This document shows positions 1-5,735 of a DNA stretch of 7,883 bases, piece by piece. Below the pieces are notes generated by a model that saw nothing but the letters and a program-made list of their open reading frames with translations, was not told the DNA's origin and ran no database searches. Made by a program: the position numbers and the translations under genes. The stretch comes from Actinomycetota bacterium (GTDB lineage Bacteria; Actinomycetota; Acidimicrobiia; Acidimicrobiales; CADCSY01): NCBI GenBank assembly GCA_016178435.1, contig JACOTK010000139.1, positions 1 to 7,883 of the forward strand. Reading direction: 5' to 3'. Positions within the stretch are counted from its first letter, which is position 1. Each line of letters opens with the position of its first letter.

Positions 1-483
1 GTGGGCGGCATCAACGGCGTTGCAGCGGGGGCAGGCATGGCGTTGGCGATGGCAACCGACATCCGTCTCGGGGCCACCGGACTGCGCTTCATCGCAGGCT
101 ACCCACGCATCGGTGCGTCGCCCGACGGGGGGCTGACGTGGACGCTCCCCCAGGCCATCGGCTACGAGCAGGCAATGCGTTTCCTGTTGGAGAATCGCAC
201 GGTTGACTCGACCGAGGCCCTCCGCCTCGGCCTCGTCGGTGAGATTGTGGATGATGCCCTCTTCCACGCGCGTCTCGCCGAGTACTGCGCCATGCTGGCC
301 GATCGTTCGCCGCTGGCAAGTCGACTGACGAAACGAGGGGTGACCCGTGCGGTCGCCATCGACCTCGAGTCGCAGGTGCGCTACGAGTTGGCCAACATCC
401 TGCGAGCCTTTCGCTCGGGTGACTCGCAGGAGGCACGGGCCGCCTTCTTCGAGAAGCGCAAGCCCGTCTTCAAGGGCGTGTAG
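1..483 (+). CDS. Crotonase-family enoyl-CoA hydratase/isomerase, 3' part (5' truncated by window edge)
   Basis: The frame is open from base 1 to a TAG at 481-483, giving 160 residues. The first residues (GGINGVAAGAG) match the internal 'NG.A.GgG' oxyanion-hole segment of crotonases, which lies about 100 residues into the family, so the real start is upstream of the window. The remainder follows the fold: a D-I-R strand at residues 20-22, 'YPRIGASPDGG' (34-44), 'LPQAIGYEQAM' (49-59), the A..LGLV motif (73-79) and a C-terminal helical region. By alignment from memory, both catalytic glutamates of classic enoyl-CoA hydratase (GGGCEL and QPE) are replaced, by Ala and Tyr. An Asp in P-D-G-G (Asp42) sits where PaaG-type isomerases carry their catalytic Asp. 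It may therefore be an isomerase or other crotonase rather than a hydratase. Family assignment is firm; the reaction and substrate are not known. Confidence 0.85.
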   Translation: MGGINGVAAGAGMALAMATDIRLGATGLRFIAGYPRIGASPDGGLTWTLPQAIGYEQAMRFLLENRTVDSTEALRLGLVGEIVDDALFHARLAEYCAMLADRSPLASRLTKRGVTRAVAIDLESQVRYELANILRAFRSGDSQEARAAFFEKRKPVFKGV

Positions 484-506
484 CCGACGGGAGCGTTGGT
501 GTGACG

Positions 507-530
507 GGCCGCCTCGCCCGCGAGGCGTCC
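507..530. terminator. Hairpin after the crotonase gene, likely terminator
   Basis: GCCTCG (511-516) and CGAGGC (521-526) form a perfect 6-bp stem around a CCCG loop. The stem is extended by a C-G pair (510/527) and, after one mismatch, two G-C pairs. It lies 24 bases past the stop codon between convergent genes. There is no U-tract, as is common for GC-rich actinobacterial hairpins. The same stem sequence recurs at 7687-7714. Confidence 0.5.
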
Positions 531-538
531 GGGAGGCT

Positions 539-579
539 GGCTGTTCCAGAGGCCGGCTGTTCCAGAGGCCGGCTGTTCC
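539..579. repeat. 16-bp tandem repeat, about 2.6 copies
   Basis: The unit GGCTGTTCCAGAGGCC occurs at 539-554 and 555-570, followed by a partial copy, GGCTGTTCC, at 571-579. The full copies are identical. The array lies between the convergent crotonase and Nudix genes and contains no gene. Adjacent copies can form a weak hairpin (CCGGC at 553-557 with GCCGG at 568-572), which may add to termination. It is one of six short tandem duplications in the window. Confidence 0.9.
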
Positions 580-612
580 GGGGGCTTGTTGTCCTCGACC
601 GACCGGGTGTCC

Positions 613-1260
613 TCAGCCGGCGAAGAATCGGGCAGGGGCCCGTGCGGCCCCGACATCGTTGCGGACCATGCCGACGACAGGCGAGCACCGTTCGGGTAGC
701 TCGTCCGGTGCAAACCAGTCGATGTCGGCGACCTCCGTGTCGAAGTCCCGGCGGGGCTCCCCACCCACGACCGAGCATGCGAAATAGACACCGATGTGTT
801 GGCGCCGTCCGTACATGGCGACGAGGCCGTCGACCCGCACCTCGTAGCCGGTCTCCTCACGGACCTCGCGGGTGACTGCGTCGACCGGGGTCTCACCCAC
901 CTCGAGCTCGCCGCCGGGAAGGCCCCATGCCTTGAAGCCGTAGGCTTGATGCACCAGAAGCACTCGACCGGCGTCGTCGGTGACCCATGCGAAGGTGCCG
1001 ACATCGGCATTCAGCTTCAGTGGGTCGAGTCCGGGGACGGCGGCGATTGCCTGGTGGGCCGCACCGGCATCGGCATCGAGATCGATCTCGATGATCTCGC
1101 ATGCCAGCTCACCCGGATGCACGATCGACACGCAGGAGAACCCCTGTCCGATCAGCACCTGGACATGGGTTGCATGATCGAGGACGGGATAGCGGAAGTC
1201 TCGGCCGAGGCGATGTGCCAGGTCGGGGTTGGGGACGACGAGCAACAAGGGACGATCCAT
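613..1260 (-). CDS. Nudix hydrolase with an unrecognised N-terminal region
   Basis: The product is 215 residues and ends in TGA at 615-613. The Nudix box G-x5-E-x7-R-E-V-x-E-E-x-G-Y is complete at residues 117-139 (Gly117, Glu123, Arg131-Glu132, Glu135-Glu136, Gly138). It binds divalent metal and hydrolyses a nucleoside-diphosphate-linked substrate that cannot be named from sequence. The Nudix fold seems to begin near residue 87 ('VGTFAWVTDDAGRVLLVHQ'). Residues 1-85 form an extra region with no motif I recognise. I chose the ATG at 1260; the frame is open to a TTG at 1320, but those 20 residues look non-conserved. No good ribosome binding site precedes 1260. TAGACA (1273-1268) lies 7 bases upstream, with GTGACC (1293-1288) behind it, so a leaderless start is possible. 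The gene is divergent from nfuA. Confidence 0.85.
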   Translation of the reverse strand: MDRPLLLVVPNPDLAHRLGRDFRYPVLDHATHVQVLIGQGFSCVSIVHPGELACEIIEIDLDADAGAAHQAIAAVPGLDPLKLNADVGTFAWVTDDAGRVLLVHQAYGFKAWGLPGGELEVGETPVDAVTREVREETGYEVRVDGLVAMYGRRQHIGVYFACSVVGGEPRRDFDTEVADIDWFAPDELPERCSPVVGMVRNDVGAARAPARFFAG

Positions 1261-1357
1261 GGCCCATTGTCTAGTCCGCACGGCGACGGTCACGCAGGAA
1301 AGACGGACCAGGATCGCCAAGGTTCACCGCCGTCCCTGGTTGGGGCCGATTCGCCCG

Positions 1358-1386
1358 TGGAAAGTGGAGGCCGGCTCCCGTAGCCT
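1358..1386 (+). promoter_or_regulatory. Putative leaderless promoter of nfuA
   Basis: A -10-like TAGCCT (1381-1386, TAnnnT) ends 6 bases before the ATG at 1393. TGGAAA (1358-1363, 4 of 6 matches to TTGACA) sits 17 bp upstream. There is no Shine-Dalgarno at normal distance; the nearest purine run, GTGGAGG (1364-1370), is 22 bases away. The spacing fits transcription starting at or next to the A of ATG, as in actinobacterial leaderless mRNAs. This is inferred from position only. Confidence 0.4.
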
Positions 1387-1392
1387 GGGTGC

Positions 1393-2007
1393 ATGGCAAC
1401 CAGCGACGCTCCCATCGTCATCGTGTCGGAAAAGGCGCGGGCCGAGATCCTTGCCATGCGTGCAGCGGAGGCCGACGGTGACTCCCTTGCCCTGTCGGTG
1501 GCGGTCACGGGCCGTTCGGGCAACGAGTACACCTACGAGCTGACCTTTGAGCCTCTGGCGGAGTTGCCGGTCGGTGTGATGCTGGGTCGAAGCGGCGACC
1601 TGCCGGTTGCCGTCGATGCCGACGACGAGGAGAAGTTGCGTGGCGCGGTCCTCGATCTCGTCGAGCCGACAGGGTTGGTGTTGCGCAACCCCAACCGGCC
1701 TCCTCCGCCGGTCGTGCCGGGTTCCCTCGAGCTGACGGGCACCGTGGAGGAGCGACTGGCCCAACTCCTCGAGGGCGAGATCAATCCGATGCTCGCCGCT
1801 CATGGCGGGTTTGCGGCGATGGATCGTGTCGAGGGTGAGGTTGCCTATCTGTCGATGGGTGGCGGTTGCCAGGGCTGCGGCTTGGCGCAGATGACCCTGA
1901 CGCAGGGCATCAAGACGAGCATTCTCGACCAGATTCCCGAGATCACCGCCGTGGTGGACCTGACCGATCATGGCGCCGGCGCCAACCCGTTCTACGACCC
2001 GGTCTGA
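1393..2007 (+). CDS. nfuA: NfuA-type Fe-S cluster carrier (degenerate A-type domain plus NifU C-terminal domain)
   Basis: The product is 204 residues, close to E. coli NfuA (about 190), with the same two-part layout. Residues 8-105 resemble an IscA/HesB A-type scaffold but contain no cysteine, so this half cannot ligate a cluster and probably binds partners. After a proline-rich linker (about 101-110), residues 115-204 form the NifU domain: 'VEERLAQLLEGEINPMLAAHGG', then 'GGGCQGC' with the ligands Cys159 and Cys162 (CxxC), then 'MTLTQGI' and a 'DLTDH' near the end. In characterised homologues two monomers share a 4Fe-4S cluster through this CxxC and pass it to target apoproteins in the cytoplasm. 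The gene stands alone, divergent from the Nudix gene and convergent with dxs only 32 bp away. The stop TGA lies inside a 16-bp tandem repeat. Confidence 0.85.
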   Translation: MATSDAPIVIVSEKARAEILAMRAAEADGDSLALSVAVTGRSGNEYTYELTFEPLAELPVGVMLGRSGDLPVAVDADDEEKLRGAVLDLVEPTGLVLRNPNRPPPPVVPGSLELTGTVEERLAQLLEGEINPMLAAHGGFAAMDRVEGEVAYLSMGGGCQGCGLAQMTLTQGIKTSILDQIPEITAVVDLTDHGAGANPFYDPV

Positions 2008-2039
2008 ATCCGACCCGGTCTGAGTCCGACCCGGTCTGA
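1996..2039. repeat. 16-bp tandem repeat (2.75 copies) over the nfuA stop; likely bidirectional terminator
   Basis: GACCCGGTCTGAATCC (1996-2011), GACCCGGTCTGAGTCC (2012-2027) and GACCCGGTCTGA (2028-2039) are consecutive copies. The first holds the end of nfuA (Asp-Pro-Val-stop). Because 16 is one more than a multiple of three, the three TGA triplets fall in three different frames. The core GACCCGGTC is nearly self-complementary, so neighbouring copies can pair as a 9-position stem (8 pairs, one C-C mismatch) with a 7-nt loop. The array fills the gap between the convergent nfuA and dxs and probably terminates both. Confidence 0.85.
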
Positions 2040-3896
2040 TCAGGCCAGGGAGACGGGAGAGCTTGCAAGGGCCTTGGCCGTGGCGGCTGCGATGCCTGCC
2101 GCGTCGAGGCCGAGGGAGGCCAGAATCTGATCAGGCTTCCCTTGGGGGATGTACTCGTCGGGGATGCCCATCACCAACACCGGAGGGCTTGTCCTTTGTT
2201 GGGTCAGGCCACCGATCTCGTCCGCGATGCGGCTACCCACGCCACCGATGCGGATGCCGTCCTCCACGGTGACGACCAGGGAGTGCTCGGCGGCATCCCG
2301 CAGCATCGCCACATCGAGGGGCTTGACGACGCGCACATCCCAGACGGTGGCCGAGATGCCCGACTCGGCGAGGATTGCCGCGGCCTGCTCAGCCGTCTCG
2401 ACCATCTTGCCGACCGCCAGGATGGCGACCTCGCCGTCGCCCGCCATGACCTTGCGGGCATGCATGCCCGACCCGACCTGGTCGAAGGGAACTTGGCGTG
2501 CCGCGGTCTTCGCCCAGCGGATGGCGGAGGGCCCGGTGGTGATGGAGAGGGCCGTCTCGAACATCACCTGGATCTCTTGATAGGAAGAGGGAGCGAACAT
2601 GGTCATGCCCGGAACCTTGGCGAGCAGCGCCATGTCGAGCACACCATGGTGCGACGGGCCGTCATCGCCGGTGATGCCTGCCCGGTCGAGACAGAAGATC
2701 ACGGGTTGGCGGTGCAGACCGACGTCGAGGTTGACCTGGTCGAACGCACGGGTGAGAAAAGTGGAGTAGACCGCCACGACCGGGCGAAGCCCGCCCATCG
2801 CCATGCCGGCGGCAGCGGTGACGGCGTGCTGCTCGGCGATTCCGACATCGAGCATGCGATCGCCGAAGCGCTCGGCGAAGGGAAGCAGTCCCGTGGAGTC
2901 GGGCATGGCGGCCGTGATGGCCACGATGGAGTCATCGCGCTCGGCGGCGGCTATCAGCGACTCGGTGAACGCCGCTGTGTACGAGCCCGGCTTGAGCTCC
3001 GACGTGTCGTGCAGGCACTTGATGGGGTCGTCCTCGGCAGGCGGGTACCCGCGGCCCTTTTGGGTGATCATGTGCAGGACGATCGGGCCGTCGTGCTCGG
3101 CTGCCTGGCGCAGGGCCAACTCCATCTCCGCGATGTTGTGCCCGTCGAAGGGTCCCACGTAACGAACGCCCAGCATCTCGAAGAAGGCCGGCGGTTCGAA
3201 GATCTCCCGCAGCGCCGCCTTCGCGCCTTCCAGGCCCTTCTCCAGTCGATCCCCGACCAGGGGCAGGTCGTGCAGCGCCTGCTCGAGCTTGCGCTGGCGG
3301 CGCATGTAGGTGGGGTTCAGCCGGATCTTGCTCAGCTCATGCGAGAGATTCGAGACCGTCGGGGCGTAGGAGCGCCCGTTGTCGTTCAGGATGATGATGA
3401 CCTGGCTGTTGGCGTGCCCGAGGTTGTTCAGGCCTTCGTAGGCCATTCCCCCCGTCATCGAGCCGTCGCCGATGATGGCGACGATCTTGCGGTTCCGGCC
3501 GATCCGGCGGTCGGCCACGGAAAGCCCATGGGCGTAGCTCAGGATGGTCGACGCATGGCTGTTCTCCACCCAGTCGTGCTCGGACTCCGAACGATTGGGG
3601 TAACCCGAGAGTCCACCAGGGCGGCGGAGGTTGGCGAATGCTCCGGCGCGTCCCGTCACGATCTTGTGGACGTAGGCCTGATGGCCGGTGTCCCAGAGGA
3701 TGAGATCACGGGGGGAGTCGAAGACCCGATGAACAGCGAGCGTCAGCTCCACGGCCCCGAGGTTCGATCCGAGGTGCCCACCGGTGGCGGAGACCGCATC
3801 GACGATGAACGTGCGGATCTCGGCGGCGAGCAACGAAAGGTCGGCAGATGAGAGCTCACGGAGATCACTCGGGTCTGTGATTTTCTCGAGAAGCAT
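2040..3896 (-). CDS. dxs: 1-deoxy-D-xylulose-5-phosphate synthase
   Basis: DXS joins pyruvate and glyceraldehyde 3-phosphate, releasing CO2, to make 1-deoxy-D-xylulose 5-phosphate, the first step of the MEP isoprenoid pathway; it is a cytoplasmic, thiamine-diphosphate- and Mg-dependent enzyme. The 618 residues match the family length. Visible motifs are 'GGHLGSNLG' with His41, 'WDTGHQAY' with His72, the ThDP/Mg signature 'GDGSMTGG' (143-150) ending at Asn173, 'YVGPFDGH', 'GRGYPPAE', the catalytic Glu355 in 'DVGIAEQHA', 'YSTFLTRAFDQ' and 'DRAGITGDDGPSHHG'. The order is an N-terminal ThDP domain, a pyrimidine-binding domain from about 305, and a C-terminal transketolase-like domain from about 480. 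I chose the ATG at 3896 because it matches the actinobacterial DXS N-terminus and has GGGAAGGGAA (3914-3905) 8 bases upstream. A GTG at 3941 would add 15 residues. The stop TGA at 2042-2040 abuts the nfuA repeat. Confidence 0.96.
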   Translation of the reverse strand: MLLEKITDPSDLRELSSADLSLLAAEIRTFIVDAVSATGGHLGSNLGAVELTLAVHRVFDSPRDLILWDTGHQAYVHKIVTGRAGAFANLRRPGGLSGYPNRSESEHDWVENSHASTILSYAHGLSVADRRIGRNRKIVAIIGDGSMTGGMAYEGLNNLGHANSQVIIILNDNGRSYAPTVSNLSHELSKIRLNPTYMRRQRKLEQALHDLPLVGDRLEKGLEGAKAALREIFEPPAFFEMLGVRYVGPFDGHNIAEMELALRQAAEHDGPIVLHMITQKGRGYPPAEDDPIKCLHDTSELKPGSYTAAFTESLIAAAERDDSIVAITAAMPDSTGLLPFAERFGDRMLDVGIAEQHAVTAAAGMAMGGLRPVVAVYSTFLTRAFDQVNLDVGLHRQPVIFCLDRAGITGDDGPSHHGVLDMALLAKVPGMTMFAPSSYQEIQVMFETALSITTGPSAIRWAKTAARQVPFDQVGSGMHARKVMAGDGEVAILAVGKMVETAEQAAAILAESGISATVWDVRVVKPLDVAMLRDAAEHSLVVTVEDGIRIGGVGSRIADEIGGLTQQRTSPPVLVMGIPDEYIPQGKPDQILASLGLDAAGIAAATAKALASSPVSLA

Positions 3897-4049
3897 GCCG
3901 AGGGTTCCCTTCCCGGAGCTGCTGATGTCCAGAGCCGCCACGGGCGTAGCCGGTTGTCCATTGACGGTACCCGTCCATCCTATGTTTCGACGACTTCAAG
4001 GCGGTTCCTCCACCGAATGCGCCAAGAGGGGATCGGCTCATTTTTGGGA

Positions 4050-4075
4050 TTGACACCATGCATCGGGACTACGGT
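4050..4075 (+). promoter_or_regulatory. Putative promoter of the SDR gene
   Basis: A perfect TTGACA (4050-4055) is followed 14 bp later by TACGGT (4070-4075, TAnnnT), which ends 7 bases before the ATG at 4083. The position suggests a leaderless transcript. The 14-bp spacer is shorter than the usual 16-18. GGTGAGG (4073-4079) is only 3 bases from the ATG, too close for an efficient ribosome binding site. A similar pair, TTGACG (3961-3966) and TATGTT (3981-3986), lies farther upstream, also with a 14-bp gap. Confidence 0.35.
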
Positions 4076-4082
4076 GAGGCCC

Positions 4083-4850
4083 ATGACCACACCATTTGAT
4101 CTGAGCGGCAAGGTTGCTTTGGTGACCGGGGGAAACAGCGGCATCGGGCTCGGCATGGCCAAGGCCCTTGCCTCGGCAGGCGCCGATGTCGCCATTTGGG
4201 GAACCAACGAGGAAAAGAACGCAAAGGCCGAGGCGGAGCTCGCTGCGCTCGGGGGCAAGGTGGTGGCCCTTCGCTGCGATGTCGGCGACGAGGACCGGGT
4301 CGTCGCGGCTTTTGCCGAGACGCTGGCGGCCCTGGGCAAGGTGGACGCCTGTTTTGCGAACGCCGGCACTGCAGGCTTCGCCCCATCGTTCATGGACATG
4401 TCGCTCCAGGAGTGGCGGCGTGTCACGCGCATCAATCTGGACGGCGCGTTCATGACCCTTCGAGAGGCGGCTCGCCACATGGTGGCCCGTGGCGAGGGAG
4501 GGAGTCTCGTTGCGACCTCCTCGCTGGCGGCCGTCGAAGGGCAGGCGAAGGGTCAGCACTACGCGGCAACCAAGGGTGGGATCATCTCGATGATGAAGGC
4601 CATCGCGGTCGAGCTTGCCCGTCATGACATTCGAGCCAACACGATCCTGCCCGGCTGGATCGAGACCCCCATGGCGTCGCCCGCACTGCACTGGGACAAG
4701 TTTCGCGACAAGGTTCTTCCCCGGGTGCCCGCGCGCCGTTGGGGAGTCCCCGAAGACTTCGGTGGCATTGCTGTGTACCTGGCAAGTTCCGTGTCGGCCT
4801 ATCACACGGGTGACACCTTCATGATCGACGGTGGTTACTCGATCTTCTAG
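4083..4850 (+). CDS. Short-chain dehydrogenase/reductase (classical SDR)
   Basis: The product is 255 residues, the normal length for a classical SDR, an NAD(P)-dependent oxidoreductase of alcohols, ketones or acyl substrates. The Rossmann dinucleotide motif TGGNSGIG is at residues 15-22, Asp66-Val67 contacts adenine, and NAG is at 93-95. The catalytic tetrad is Asn118, Ser147, Tyr160 and Lys164 (YAATK, 13 residues after the Ser). 'LPGWIETPM' (189-197) follows, and the C-terminus 'MIDGGYSIF' is typical. The residues after strand 2 (W-G-T-N) do not decide between NAD and NADP. The frame is open back to 3954, but the family N-terminus begins at the ATG at 4083. The gene stands alone, divergent from dxs and convergent with the PAP2 gene, so context does not give the substrate. 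The stop TAG lies in a 10-bp tandem duplication. Confidence 0.93.
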   Translation: MTTPFDLSGKVALVTGGNSGIGLGMAKALASAGADVAIWGTNEEKNAKAEAELAALGGKVVALRCDVGDEDRVVAAFAETLAALGKVDACFANAGTAGFAPSFMDMSLQEWRRVTRINLDGAFMTLREAARHMVARGEGGSLVATSSLAAVEGQAKGQHYAATKGGIISMMKAIAVELARHDIRANTILPGWIETPMASPALHWDKFRDKVLPRVPARRWGVPEDFGGIAVYLASSVSAYHTGDTFMIDGGYSIF

Positions 4851-4864
4851 TCTCTTCTAGTCTC
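4843..4864. repeat. 10-bp tandem duplication over the SDR stop codon
   Basis: TCTTCTAGTC occurs at 4843-4852 and again at 4853-4862, followed by TC. The first copy contains the gene's TAG (4848-4850). The second places another TAG at 4858-4860, shifted by one frame. The copies are identical. Confidence 0.9.
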
Positions 4865-4868
4865 CCGC

Positions 4869-4883
4869 CCGGGCGGCGCCCGG
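4869..4883. terminator. Hairpin between the convergent SDR and PAP2 genes
   Basis: CCGGGC (4869-4874) pairs with GCCCGG (4878-4883) around a GGC loop, a strong 6-bp all-GC stem in the 57-bp gap. It overlaps an alternative perfect palindrome CCGCCCGGGCGG (4865-4876). It can act in both directions. There is no U-tract. Confidence 0.55.
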
Positions 4884-4888
4884 TCCGG

Positions 4889-4926
4889 CTAGGCAGGCAG
4901 GTGGATCTCAGGCAGCGAGGTGGATC
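4889..4926 (-). repeat. 19-bp imperfect tandem duplication over the PAP2 stop codon
   Basis: On the minus strand GATCCACCTCGCTGCCTGA (4926-4908) is followed directly by GATCCACCTGCCTGCCTAG (4907-4889), identical at 15 of 19 positions. The first copy ends in the gene's TGA and the second ends in TAG at the same place. The divergence suggests an older duplication than the perfect ones nearby. Confidence 0.75.
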
Positions 4927-5735
4927 GCCTGTCGGCGGAGATCCCACCAACGACCGATCAGGTAGCCGATCCCGAGGACCAGCGCGCCGCCCGCAGCGTC
5001 GAGCCAGAAGTGGTTGGCGGTCACCACGATGGCAAACAGGGTTGCCGGTGGATAGGCGATGACCAGGGCACGAGACCAGTTGTTGCGCATGTAGGGCCAC
5101 AACACCAGTGCGGACCATGTCGACCAGCCGAAATGGAGGCTCGGCATCGCGGCGTACTGGTTCGACACGGCTTTCATCGATTCGGAGTCGAAGGACCACA
5201 ACCCCCCGAACCTGGCAAGGGTGTCGACGAAGCCATAGGTGTCGGGCAACAGTCGTGGCGGCAGGAGCGGGAAGAAGGCAAACCCGATGAGGGCGAGGCC
5301 TGTTGTTGCGGCAAGTGTCGTGCGCCAGCGCACATAACGGTCGGTGCCGCGCCGAAAGAGGAAGATCAGGGCGACGGCGGTGACGATGAAGTGAAACGAG
5401 CCGTAATAGATGTTCCAGGCCCGGACAAACCAGTGGGCACCGAGGAACCAGTGTTGAAGGGCTTCCTCGTGGAACAGGCCCAGCGCTCGTTCGATGGAGA
5501 TGACGTCCCTCGCGTTGGAGTAGGCATGAGCCTCGCTGACGGCAGCCGAGCCGAATTGGTTTCGAATGAATGAGTAGATGACGTAGAAGGCCAGTGCGTA
5601 CAGGACCTCTTTCCACCAGCGGAGATGGCGGAGGTGCGAGGGCCTGCCCACCGCCGTGGCGAGCGGGCTCCGGCTCTCCGGGGGATCGCCTTCGCCGAGG
5701 TCGGGATCGGTGAGGGGGAATGGCGAGGAGGTCAT
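4908..5735 (-). CDS. PAP2-superfamily membrane phosphatase/phosphotransferase (PAP2_3/Aur1-like)
   Basis: The product is 275 residues with several hydrophobic helices (about 44-56, 112-128, 142-158, 204-214, 224-239, 249-261). The PAP2 core is visible: 'FPLLPPRLLP' (155-164), 'AAMPSLHFGWS' with His201, and 'ANHFWLDAAGG' with His242 and Asp246. In the family, His201-type and His242-type residues form and assist a phosphohistidine intermediate. Its 'IERALGLFHE' and 'FHFIV' segments resemble the inositolphosphotransferase-like PAP2_3 branch, so it may remove or transfer a lipid-linked phosphate group; the substrate is unknown. The ATG overlaps the stop of the upstream flippase-like gene as ATGA, with no clear ribosome binding site of its own, so translation is probably coupled to that gene. 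The N-terminal 40 residues are polar and proline-rich. Confidence 0.85.
   Translation of the reverse strand: MTSSPFPLTDPDLGEGDPPESRSPLATAVGRPSHLRHLRWWKEVLYALAFYVIYSFIRNQFGSAAVSEAHAYSNARDVISIERALGLFHEEALQHWFLGAHWFVRAWNIYYGSFHFIVTAVALIFLFRRGTDRYVRWRTTLAATTGLALIGFAFFPLLPPRLLPDTYGFVDTLARFGGLWSFDSESMKAVSNQYAAMPSLHFGWSTWSALVLWPYMRNNWSRALVIAYPPATLFAIVVTANHFWLDAAGGALVLGIGYLIGRWWDLRRQAIHLAA

Noticed and set aside
474..510. A possible tandem duplication at the crotonase stop (GTGTAGCCGACGGG versus GTGTGACGGG)
   Set aside because: The match needs a gap and is too short to separate from chance, so it is not counted with the other stop-codon duplications.
381..1010. A 209-codon minus-strand frame spanning the crotonase end and the Nudix region
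   Set aside because: It overlaps the Nudix gene in another frame, runs through the intergenic tandem repeat, and is Ser/Arg/Pro-rich with no motif.
2008..2039. Possible CRISPR or mobile-element end suggested by regularly spaced identical segments
   Set aside because: The copies are directly adjacent with no spacers, there are fewer than three full units, and no cas, transposase or integrase gene is present.
2142..3851. A 569-codon open frame on the plus strand opposite dxs
   Set aside because: It lies entirely antisense to a complete dxs with every family motif. Its product is rich in His, Asp, Gly and Arg with no recognisable domain. Long antisense frames are expected in GC-rich genes.
3897..3941. 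A GTG start for dxs at 3941, adding 15 residues
   Set aside because: The added residues are not part of the family N-terminus, and the ATG at 3896 has a better ribosome binding site. It cannot be fully excluded.
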